Assembly: GCA_038373885.1 (NCBI GenBank) | Contig: JAWZYV010012252.1 | Coordinates: 434,001-498,000, forward strand | Reading direction: 5' to 3' | Source of the DNA: Cheiracanthium punctorium | Taxonomy: Eukaryota; Arthropoda; Arachnida; Araneae; Cheiracanthiidae | DNA: 64,000 bases | Shown: positions 56,041-64,000 of the stretch, piece after piece | Numbering within the stretch: the first letter of the stretch is position 1 | How the letters are laid out: each line of letters begins with the position of its first letter | Position numbers and translations under genes: made by a program | Notes under the pieces: generated by a model | What the model saw: only the letters and a program-made list of their open reading frames with translations | The model's database searches: none | What the model was told of the DNA's origin: nothing

Positions 56041-56219
56041 CATCCGCTTGGCACATTCTATATGAGAGAGGACGATAGTAAACGCATTCATGTGGAAGGC
56101 AATTCATTTCTTCACACCCAAACCCCATATGGAAAGAACGCCCGCAAGATATTCATTTTACTGTTACATAAAAAATGCTGTATTTTTTTTCTGCTGGTGA
56201 AGTATATATGATTTGGTGA

Positions 56220-56405
56220 TATGAAGGCGAAATCGAAAAATGCAATAAGCCCAAACAAGCAATATGCCGGTGCCGAACACTCGAGTTCCGAGATAGTCTT
56301 GCAGGATTTCCCCTTGTGCTTTCCATCGTTCTTAAAAGTTTCCGCTAAGAGGACCAAATTGCAGAAATACCTATCATATCAAAGCCTTTCTCTTTCTTCT
56401 TACAG
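56220..56405 (+). repeat. Diverged copy of the 60.6-62.1 kb repeat family
   Basis: CGAAATCGAAAAATGCAAT, GGACCAAATTGCAGAAATACCT and TCTTCTTACAGACCC parallel blocks at 61870-62060 (CGAAAAATGCATATC, TACCAAATTGCAAAAGTACC). Confidence 0.45.
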
Positions 56406-56426
56406 ACCCATCTTCGCATGTTAACC

Positions 56427-56867
56427 CTGTGTAGTTTAAAAAGGCATTTTGTTAAAATAATTTGGTTGAATCAAACAAACTTTTGTCAACTCAATAAAAC
56501 AAAACTACCAAACAACAAATTAAAAAAAAATACTTTCAGCTTGTAAATTTCTTACTCACCAGAATTAACATACTGAATATAATAGAATAAAATTTAGCAT
56601 TTAGCGTTGTGTGAAATGGATTCTTCTGCGTAGAAAGGTCAAGCCATCTCGTAATACTAAATGTGTTCACGGGACATTGTTATTAAAACAGGATTCTGTT
56701 GCGTTAATTTTAACTTAGTGCTGCCGCAGGCGTCAATGGAGATTAGTTTTTTAAGCTACATTGGTTTTAAGTTTATGAATCCCACGTACCTAAATTGTAC
56801 GTATTTTTTAGCAGCTGACAAGGGCATTTAGCATCATATTTAATGAAAGATAAAATTTGCATATAAT
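56427..56867 (+). repeat. Direct repeat, copy 1 of ~450 bp
   Basis: From TAGTTTAAAAAGGCATTTTG to GATAAAATTTGCAT it matches 57510-57957 throughout, with scattered substitutions and small indels. No known family or termini. Confidence 0.85.
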
Positions 56868-57029
56868 TTCGAACATGCCAAGTGTAAAATGACATCGCAC
56901 ATTATAGAAAACTCATATACGCCTGCAGCTTTCTTTTTTCATAAACAGAGTAACTTTTTGGAGAAGCTTCTTTTGTCAGTAGAAAAATTACTTTCTTTTT
57001 CGATTTCACTTGCTCATAAAGCATTCGCC

Positions 57030-57185
57030 ACTATTAAGGTCCGAATAACTGACCATTTTACTATGGGAGCACCCAGTGGGCGGCCAGAGTAACCCCCTAT
57101 GAAGGGGCGGACAAGCCGGAGTTCCAACCCTGACCAAAGGCGTAATAGTTTACATCTTTATCCACTACACGATCTGAGCGGCGTA
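57030..57185 (-). repeat. tRNA-derived SINE (GTGGGCGGCCA body), minus strand
   Basis: The minus strand has a tRNA-like head (AGATCGTGTAGTGGATAAAG, then TTGGAACTCCGG) and the body with TTACTCTGGCCGCCCACTGG and GGTGCTCCCATAGTAAAATG. Related to 35440-35885. Confidence 0.6.
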
Positions 57186-57509
57186 GAAGAATGACTTACA
57201 CATTTGCAAGCAAAAGGTACAGGAAAATCTAATTTAGCATAGATATTTAACTTCATTAATCAAATTGTTGCAACGATGGTCAGTTTCCTTGTGTGGAACA
57301 CATTGCAAATGCGTTATTCTATTCTTCTATCTTACCATATTTCAGTAACTTACTCGAAAACCTAAAGTTCAACGTATTCATAAAATGGGCGTTACTAATT
57401 GTTTTTGAAAAATCTGATCTTCCGTCCGCCTCGCACCGCCCACTGACGCATGCATTAATTGATAGTTGAAAGATTCTGATTGGTCCTAATTTATACCAAA
57501 CGTATTCGT

Positions 57510-57957
57510 TAGTTTAAAAAAGCATTTTGTTAAAATGATTTGGTTGAATGAAACAGATTATTGTCAAATCAACAAAACAAAACTACCAAACTGTTTTACC
57601 AAACAAGAAATTCAACAAAACACTTTTTAGCTTCTAAATTTCTTACTCACCAGAATTATCGTACTGAATATAATAGTATAAAATTTAACATTTAGCTCTG
57701 CGTGGACGAAATGCAGGAGAGTAGAAGAGGTCAAGATCTCTCGTAATGCTAAGTGTGTGTACGGGACATTGTTATCACAGAAGGATTCTGTTGCGTAATT
57801 TTAACTTTGGGCTTTCGCAGGCGACAATGTTGATAAGCTTTTTAGGCTGCATCGTTTTTAAGTTTATGAATCCCACGTACCTAAATTGTACGTATTTTTT
57901 AGCAGCTGACAAGGACATTTAGTATCACATATTTAATGAAAGATAAAATTTGCAAAT
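57510..57957 (+). repeat. Direct repeat, copy 2 of ~450 bp
   Basis: Partner of 56427-56867. The best conserved block is AATCCCACGTACCTAAATTG, ACGTATTTTTTAGCAGCTGAC. Confidence 0.85.
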
Positions 57958-57999
57958 TATTGTTTTTTTAATAACGGGTGGGAACTTGCCGATTAGGCA

Positions 58000-58066
58000 T
58001 TGTCCCTTACAACTGCCCGAAGGTGTTACCATTTTATTATGGGGGCGCCCAGTAGGCGATCAGCTC
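58000..58066 (-). repeat. SINE body fragment at the edge of the Tc1 relic
   Basis: CATTTTATTATGGGGGCGCC and CAGTAGGCGATCAGC match the body of the SINEs at 35440-35885 and 57030-57185. It abuts the truncated end of the transposase relic at about 58067. Confidence 0.5.
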
Positions 58067-58964
58067 CATCATTGTTTGGGTACATGAAGCGCATGAATGG
58101 GTGTAAATGGTCACCAAGTAGCTAAACATAGTCATTTCCAGTCAATGATCCATTCAGTTTGACCAGAGGACCCAGTCCACTTCATGTAAAAACACTCCAC
58201 ACGATCATGAAGCCACCACCAGCCTGCACAGTGCCTAGTTGACAACTTGGGTCCATGGCTTCGTGAGTTCTACGCCACACTCGTACCCTGCCGTCAGTTC
58301 TTACTATCCGAAATCGTGACTCATCCGACCAAGCTACACTTTTCCAATCATCTAGGGTCCAACGGATACGATCACGAGCCAAGGAAAGGCGCTGCAAGCG
58401 GTGTCGTGCAATCAGTAATGGTAATCGGTTCGGTCTTCTGCTGCCATAGCCCATTGAAACCAGATTTCCCTGCACATTCCCAACGGACACGTCCGTCGTA
58501 CGCCCCACATTGATTTCTGCGGTCATTTCACGCAACGTTGCTTGTCTGTTGCCGCTGACAATTCTTCCGATGCGTCGTCGATCTCAGTCATTTAAAACAC
58601 GCGACCGCCCGCTACGTTGTCCATAGTGGGTGGTTATCCCTGAAATTGGATATTCACGACAGCCTCTTGACACTGTGGATCTCGGAATTTTCAATTCACT
58701 ATTTCCGAAATTGAATGTCCCATTCCTCTTGCATAGGTGCCAAGTATTACGGATTATAATTAACCTCTTTTTGTAAACAGTAAATTTTTTGAAGAACTTT
58801 CCAAAATACTTCCACCCATTCAGCTCAGAAATTTTGCTGTATCTTAAACAGAAAATTACCGTTCACAAAAGTGGTTAATTATATTCCGTAATACTTGGCA
58901 CCTATGCTCTTGCACCAGCTACCATTCCGCGTTCAAATTCTGTAAGTTCTCGTCGTGCAGCCAT
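58067..58964 (-). pseudogene. Tc1 transposase, broken by a MITE, frameshifts and truncation
   Basis: The start ATG is the complement of 58962-58964, giving MAARRELTEFERGMVAGAR before the MITE. After it come RGMGHSISEIV and, with stops, ITTHYGQRSGRSRVLNDRD. The best open piece (58535-58182) includes VAWSDESRFRIVRTDGRVRV (first catalytic Asp), RTHEAMDPSCQ and GTVQAGGGFMIVWSVFTW. The rest ends near FMYPNNDG, before the second and third catalytic residues. Family knowledge: DD34E cut-and-paste transposase. Inactive. Confidence 0.88.
58734..58906. mobile_element. MITE of the TAGGTGCC subgroup, inside the Tc1 transposase
   Basis: 173 bp from TAGGTGCCAAGTATTACGG to TAATACTTGGCACCTATG. Perfect 8-bp duplication CTCTTGCA at 58726-58733 and 58907-58914. 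Inner arms CTCTTTTTGTAAACAG and GTTCACAAAAGTGG. Removing it with one duplication restores the transposase frame (GAR-GMG). Confidence 0.92.
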
Positions 58965-59171
58965 GATCACTTCAAACACCTTGCAGCATCAATTACTTGA
59001 CTATAACTAAAAGTTCTGCTGATCCACCAACCAAGGATACCTGTTGTACGCGAGACTACCGACATATTTAAATTTGCACATTGCTATCCTATTTCTTTGG
59101 TCACCTCAGGGTATATTACAAGGGATGGGGCAAGGAGGGATCCTTGTTGGACGCTTGCTTTAATGGAAGTC

Positions 59172-59349
59172 CATAGGTGCCAAGTATTAAGGAATATAAC
59201 TAACCACTTTTCGTGAACGCCTTTTTCTGTTAAGAGAAGAGCAAATTCACGGAATTAAAAGTTTGGGATCGTAACTAATTTCGAAAATTATTCAAAAAAA
59301 TTACGGTTTACAAAATGTGGTTAATTATGTTCCGTAATGCTTGGCACCT
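59172..59349. mobile_element. MITE of the TAGGTGCC subgroup
   Basis: 178 bp, CATAGGTGCCAAGTATTAAGG to CGTAATGCTTGGCACCT. Flanked by TGGAAGTC (59164-59171) and TGGAAGTG (59350-59357), an 8-bp duplication with one mismatch. Confidence 0.88.
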
Positions 59350-59622
59350 TGGAAGTGTATAACCTCTAAAGAGTGACGGTATCATCGGTAAATATGGCAA
59401 GTGTGGTGTATTTGCTTCGGGTAATATCATTAATAAATACATCAAAAAGGTAGAGCCAAGGACTGATCCGTGTTGGACGCCTACAAGAATGTTAGTTTAT
59501 CTTGATAGACAGTTGTTTATGCGGAGTGTAAAAGATCGATCGAATAGGTAGAAATGAAGAATGAAAGAATGAAAGTGGATGAGCGTATCTGTTACTTCTC
59601 TCTAGAACTTGTTTTATATATA
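59350..59622. other. Intergenic, nothing recognised
   Basis: Phrases GGATCCTTGTTGGACGC (59138) and TGATCCGTGTTGGACGCC (59463) resemble each other and may be reverse-transcriptase-region relics, but I could not confirm a frame. Confidence 0.3.
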
Positions 59623-60297
59623 TGTATCATTAGGTGTTACGGGAGTTCTGTCGTGGAACCGATGGTAAGGTGAGGGTGAGGCATGGATGTTGAGGTCTCC
59701 TGGATGGCTCGGGACTCTGAGCCGCTATTGCGGGAGTGCTGTGTAGTCGTGAACCAGAGGGAGAGGCATTCGTGGCGCATTCTCGGCGTGGAGTACTAGG
59801 CGAGGCGTTGACGGGCAGAACAGGCGATGCGGCGCGACTGGGTAAAGACTCTGGCTTAGAGCCGATCCCGGCCGCTCGCTGTTTGTAGTCGTAGTCGGGC
59901 CAAGGATGGAAGAAATAAGACGGACTCCAAGTACGATTACATGACTTTATTTGACGACTGGGTACATCTTATCTTAGCAGTTGCGTCACGGGGAAATATG
60001 CTCCTGATCCATCGCAAATCCTTATAAAAGCTCTGGACGTCATGACACATGACCTCAAACGCGTTGCAACCATTGGCCAAAAGCTATAACTGGGCAGCTG
60101 TTTTCCCAGGGTTTGTTATGACTTTCAAGACGCCTATGTGGCTGGCTGCGGGGACCGTCTACAAAGTTACAAAGGAGTTGTAGGGGACCGTGTATTAATT
60201 GCAGTTTTTGAACGCGGATTTCTTTGTTCCAACTGGATTAAACTGCGTAATTCCAGAAATATGGGATTTTCATAGGCTTTTGACTTGTAATGTTACA
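59623..60297 (-). repeat. LTR-like repeat (possible solo LTR), copy B
   Basis: TGTATCAT to GTTACA, related along its length to 54000-54611, with an extra ~60-bp block near the left side. Flanked by TATATATA on both sides. The minus strand has AATAAAGTC near 59949. Confidence 0.6.
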
Positions 60298-60639
60298 TAT
60301 ATATATATATTTGTGCAGACCATTACTTGTAAGTATTGGTTCTGTTACGCGCTGCCAGGTATCTTGTTTAATGTATGTTATATGCTTGAAATCTCACACG
60401 GAAAGTAGACTGAGCGTAAGTCAAATTTGAGCAGCACGTTCTATGGTATCCGCAATTAGAGACGAATACGAGACTTTTTTGCGAGGCGAAACAGAGATTT
60501 ACATCTTTTGGGGAATTTTTTAACTTTATAATATTGGGATTTTGCGATACAAGACAGGCCTATTTTTCATCACGGGTCCATCCTTAGCGGCCATGTTGAT
60601 GCTTTAAATTATAAATTTCCGAGGGCTATGCGGAACATA

Positions 60640-61000
60640 TCTCTTTTATTGAAGTGAATGATTTTCTTTTACTTTCCTATCGATAAGCATTTTACAGGAA
60701 TCAAACTTATTCATAAAAAAAACTGAAACAGGTTCATGGTTTCGTATTGCTACATCCGACAATAAAAATTTAGAAGTACGAACGCCCCCCAAAGAAGAAG
60801 ATTGTCACCAATGGGCGAGCGAGGAGTTCTTTAAATATTGACAGCATTTGCCTGAAACCCGGTTTATATCTTGATACTGAAATATCCCGCATAGTTGAAA
60901 AGCCTTCGGTATTACTGTACTTATTTATTCAAAAATACCGCAAGCTTTTTCTCGTAATAAAATATGCATGACTGGGAAAAACGAAGACAAAGTCGAAAAA
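60640..61000 (+). repeat. Dispersed repeat of unknown type, copy 1
   Basis: AACAGGTTCATGGTTTCGTATTGC, ACCAATGGGCGAG and CAAAAATACCGCAAGC reappear in the same order at 61390-61640. No termini or coding content recognised. Confidence 0.6.
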
Positions 61001-61002
61001 TA

Positions 61003-61178
61003 CTTATATCTTGCCACGAGAATACTTATATCTTGCCACGATACATATTTCGAGGTTATACACTTCCAAGATATATCTTGCCACGAGAAAATACTTATAT
61101 CTTGCCACGATACATATTTCGAGGTTATACACTTCCAAGATATATCTTGCCACGAGAAAATACTTATATCTTGCCACC
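61003..61178 (+). repeat. Tandem repeat, 69-bp unit, about 2.5 copies
   Basis: TACTTATATCTTGCCACGA recurs at 61023, 61092 and 61161, spacing 69 bp, with the interior TTCGAGGTTATACACTTCC identical in the two full units. An extra short TATCTTGCCACGAG unit precedes the array. Confidence 0.92.
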
Positions 61179-61179
61179 A

Positions 61180-61645
61180 TCTTGTCCTAATGCCCCGAGA
61201 AATACCCCTGATATTCGATATGCTGGTTGGGAACGTTCGTGATTTCTAACATTTAGTAGAAGTTTTCTTTGTGCTCTGCTCTTAAAATTCAGGTTTAAGT
61301 GTACCAAATTGCAAAAGTACCTGCCGAACCTAAACCTTCCTTCCGCCTGTTTAAACTCGTTTACGTGCAGCAACAAGGTTTTGTGAGAATCAAATCTATT
61401 ATTCAAAAAACTGAAATAGGTTAATGGTTTCGTATTGCTACGTCCTGCCGTAAAAATGTAGAAATTAAAACGCTCAAAGAGAAAACTTGTCATCAATGGG
61501 TGAAGGAGCACGCCTTTTATCAATTGCCGCGTTTGCATCAAACGCAGTTTATAGCTTGAAACGTCTAGAGCGGAATAAGTGACCTATGAGCGGAACAAGA
61601 TTAATGCACCATTATATTCAAAAATACCGCAAGTTTTTTTCTGGT
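61180..61645 (+). repeat. Dispersed repeat of unknown type, copy 2
   Basis: Shares TTTAAGTGTACCAAATTGC, AAAAGTACCTGC with 61985-62025, and TTTCGTATTGCTACGTCC with copy 1. A 125-codon minus frame (61164-61541) overlaps it; its sequence is repeated (diverged) in the minus frame at 61701-62099, so both come from the repeat rather than a host gene. Confidence 0.6.
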
Positions 61646-61657
61646 ATACATGACTAG

Positions 61658-61835
61658 CAGTGTGACCAGATTAAGTAGATTTCTATTTTTTGAATAGATT
61701 TTAAGAGAAGTTTTGAGATCCAGTAGAAAATTTAGTAGATTGCATTTTTGAATACATTAAATGTACTGAAAAATGCAGTCTACTGCTACTAAAATCTACT
61801 AAAAAAGTAAAAATCCACTTAATCTGGTCACACTG
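61658..61835. mobile_element. 178-bp hAT-type MITE
   Basis: CAGTGTGACCAGATTAAGT at the left and its exact complement at the right. An 8-bp duplication with one mismatch (ATGACTAG at 61650-61657, ATGATTAG at 61836-61843). It interrupts the dispersed repeat. The interior has GTAGATT motifs on both arms. Confidence 0.9.
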
Positions 61836-61849
61836 ATGATTAGGAAAGA

Positions 61850-62115
61850 CGAAGACAAACTCGAAAAATGCATATCGTCCTGCGGCCACGAGAAAAACTC
61901 CAGGAATGCGATATGCTAGCGAGAAACGCTCGTGCTTCGTTATTTTGTTATAGAATTTCTCCTCGTGCTCCATTATGTTTCTAAAAGTCAGGTTTAAGTG
62001 TACCAAATTGCAAAAGTACCTGCGAACTTGAATCTTCCTTCTGTCTCTTTTAGATCCGTTTAAGTGCGGCAATAAGGTTTTCTCCTGGCGATTAAACACT
62101 ATTATTAGGGTTCAT
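61850..62115 (+). repeat. Dispersed repeat of unknown type, copy 3
   Basis: Continuation or third copy: GGAATGCGATATGCTAGCG, TTTAAGTGTACCAAATTGC and TTTAAGTGCGGCAATAAGG parallel 61195-61375. Confidence 0.55.
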
Positions 62116-62199
62116 CTTAGTAAGCACCTCATGGTACGCAAAACAAGAAGACTTAATCGGCTAGAAACTGTTTTCTTTTCTAAATCCTACAATTTCATT

Positions 62200-62367
62200 G
62201 GCGCCAAGTATTACGGAATATAATTAACCACTTTTTGTAAACCGTAAATTTTTATATATTTTTACAAAATAATAAGCAGCCCACGCTCTCGACCCAGAAA
62301 TTTCCTATACTAGAAGCATAAAACTACGTTCACAAAACGTGCTTAATCATATTCTACTTGGCACTCA
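62200..62367. mobile_element. MITE of the TAGGTGCC subgroup
   Basis: GGCGCCAAGTATTACGG with AATATAATTAACCACTTTTTG at the left and GTGCTTAATCATATTC, TACTTGGCACTCATG at the right. Right arm diverged; no clean duplication. Confidence 0.75.
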
Positions 62368-62972
62368 TGCTATTTGTTCATTTTATAAAGAGATGAATTT
62401 GCTCCTGTATTGGCAGATTTATCAAACTTTAGTTCCATTTGAACTTTTATTATTTGCTAAATGTGAAGTTAACTGCAAAAGAACTTACCTAGCCAAAATT
62501 AAAAAATTACTTTAAAGGACGTTACACAGACCCATGCAAACATAAAATGTTCACTGTAATAGAGTACTTATCACTTTTGGAACTTTCTTAAATCATTTCC
62601 GTAATGTATAGCTAATCCGCCCCTCCCAATTAAAGGCCCCTCGCCACTTTCAAATGAATTTAGAGTCTTGAAAAATCCCGAGCCCCCTCAAATAACCCTG
62701 TTTCGTACATGAATCTCAACATTAACTATACTTTATCTCTCCACCTACAGCACCTTTGAAATCAGACTGTTAATTTCACTGACGAACTGTTAGATTTTCT
62801 GTTGGATGATGAAATTAATAAAGAATATTTCTGTGGCTTTTGTCAAATGTTTTTTTTTCAATTTACACAAAAATACAAATTTTGAAACGATCGGAAATTG
62901 ACATTTCTCGCAAATATGTTCCGTATTTTCCCCTTTTATTGCACAGTAAGGGGACACCTCCAATTTTTTCGG
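62368..62972. other. Intergenic, nothing recognised
   Basis: No supported feature. Confidence 0.4.
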
Positions 62973-63152
62973 AATTCCCAAGTGCTCCGAAATATAACTA
63001 ATCAATTTTTTAAGCAGTAATTTCGTTTAAAAGTTTTTTTCGAAACGGTGGTCAGACCTCACGCTTACGATCGGAATTTTGCGATAATCTAAACCAAGAA
63101 TTGGTGTTTAAAAAAAGTGGTTCGTTCTATTCCAGAACGGTTGGCAACTCTG
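62973..63152. mobile_element. Diverged MITE of the TAGGTGCC/TAGCTGCC family
   Basis: AAGTGCTCCGAAATATAACTAA at the left and AAAAAGTGGTTCGTTCTATTC, ACGGTTGGCAACTCTG at the right. The overall length (~180 bp) and arm order match the family. Confidence 0.6.
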
Positions 63153-63720
63153 CGTTTTATGACTTTTCGTCACGTTTGAGGGAGGAGGGGAGCATTAACG
63201 GCATATTAAATCCCTTTGAATCTAAATCCCGCGTAAGCTCCCCCACCGTTTTTCCACGACTTTTCGTCAAGTTTGGAGGAGGGATATATGAACGGTATAC
63301 TACACTACTATCATTTGTTCTTGATATCTGTAAGTGAAGCATAAAGCTTGATCTAGTGAATTTTACAGCTAGATTTTTTCTGCAGAACGGATAGTTAAAA
63401 GTTTGGCTCACTTTGATCATATTCCGTATACTACACAAACGGAGTATGATCAACAGCAAATCGTAGACAGTATTTTCAGCTTAAAATACGTTGAAATGGG
63501 TGTGATTATTTCGCACAAACACAAAAAGGAAATCGGTAGCAAAAGGGAATTCTGGATACTAATTACCGTGCATACAAAAGAGACTCATCGTTTGCTCCAG
63601 ATGAGTATTTTCCTAAATGTATGTACTAAAAATACTTACGCGCTTTACCTATAAAATGGTTAATATTACAAAGCCTCTGAAATTCTAAGCAAGAAAGTAA
63701 AAATATTCAAAGTGATCTAG
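63153..63720. other. Intergenic, nothing recognised
   Basis: CTTTTCGTCACGTTTGAGGGAGGA (63163) and CTTTTCGTCAAGTTTGGAGGAGGG (63259) form a short internal repeat. No coding frame can be supported. Confidence 0.4.
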
Positions 63721-63910
63721 TATGTTGTGGGATTACGGGCAATTAGCTGCGCGTGGGTTCTAGACCGAGGGGTGGAGTGCCCTCCGTGGGGCTCTTTTTA
63801 GGATTCCTAATTGCTAAGTTTCGGAGGAAACCACGGAGAACTCCGAACGGTTAGTTCGGCGGACGAAACTTGGTTTTGAACCAAGCACCTTGCGTCTCAT
63901 AGTTTAGGTT
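63721..63910 (-). repeat. tRNA-derived SINE (GGAGTTTTCCGTGG core family), minus strand
   Basis: The minus strand reads GTGCTTGGTTCAAAACCAAG, then CGCCGAACTAACCGTTCGG, AGTTCTCCGTGGTTTCCTCC. Nearby GATTACGGGCAATTAGCTGC also occurs (as GATTACGGTCAATTAGCTA) at 45485 within the hAT-type element. Confidence 0.6.
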
Positions 63911-64000
63911 CAAACTGATATAGAAATCTAAAATATCCATTTTATTATTAAATCGAAAATATAATATTGGAATTTTCTCGAAAAATCCATTATAAAGGGG

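Larger units (their letters stand above)
58067..59113 (-). mobile_element. Second Tc1-type transposon relic, minus strand
   Basis: One terminus (complement of TTTGGTCACCTCAGGG, about 59096-59111, followed by TA) and most of a transposase remain. The other end is lost at the SINE fragment near 58067. It belongs to a different Tc1 lineage from the element at 72-10020. A MITE at 58734-58906 interrupts it. Confidence 0.8.

Noticed and set aside
54000..60297. The two LTR-like repeats as the two LTRs of one 6.3-kb element
   Set aside because: The 5 kb between them has no gag or pol, only other repeats, and the two copies are too diverged and structurally different to be a pair from one insertion.
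61003..61178. Short regularly spaced repeats, considered as a CRISPR-like array
   Set aside because: The whole 69-bp unit repeats head to tail, without unique spacers, and the genome is eukaryotic.
61164..62099. Two minus-strand frames of 125 and 132 codons with related sequence, considered as a duplicated gene
   Set aside because: They lie inside a dispersed repeat also present elsewhere in the window, one is interrupted by a MITE, and no domain is recognisable.

Overview
The window looks like a gene-poor, AT-rich stretch of an animal nuclear genome, most likely arthropod. It has no operons or ribosome-binding sites. It holds Tc1, hAT, Ty3/gypsy and jockey-type elements, tRNA-headed SINEs and many short inverted-repeat elements. 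A chelicerate such as a spider is my guess from the mix of element families; the sequence does not prove it. The only intact long reading frames belong to one retrotransposon. I found no complete host gene, only one plausible short internal exon at 22518-22607.

Left end (1-10,022): a Tc1/mariner element (72-10020, TA target duplications, 22-bp inverted termini) is split by a Ty3/gypsy-class LTR retrotransposon (1198-9409). The retrotransposon carries a perfect 5-bp target duplication (CTATG). Its two ~746-bp LTRs differ at only three positions, so the insertion is recent. Gag (2552-3457) and Pol (3458-7426) lie in the SAME frame, separated by one TGA. A 9-bp stem-loop begins 13 nt after that TGA. 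All expected catalytic motifs (protease DTG, RT YQDD, RNase H, integrase DD35E) are intact. The Tc1 transposase is a pseudogene, and a 160-bp MITE sits in its 5' part.

Middle (10-43 kb): intergenic sequence crowded with non-autonomous elements. There are at least ten copies of a ~430-bp foldback family with 9-bp target duplications, clustered at 33.6-36.6 kb. A ~170-bp hAT-like MITE family has 8-bp duplications. Several tRNA-derived SINEs, a 2.6-kb hAT-type element with GAGACG-rich ends (30614-33206), a 0.66-kb foldback element (27554-28215) and a gypsy Pol C-terminal relic (13626-13940) complete the set.

43-49.6 kb: one degenerate jockey-class LINE on the minus strand. Its ORF1 (gag-like, zinc knuckles) and ORF2 (endonuclease, partial RT, C-terminus) are interrupted by three later insertions: a TTAA-flanked 511-bp element, a 1.74-kb hAT-type element and one foldback element.

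50-64 kb: two related LTR-like repeats embedded in (TA)n tracts, a Tc1 transposase relic itself split by a MITE, a ~450-bp direct duplication, a 69-bp tandem repeat and more MITEs.

The main biological content is a stack of nested insertions whose order can be read from target-site duplications. The gag-TGA-pol layout is the best candidate for unusual biology.
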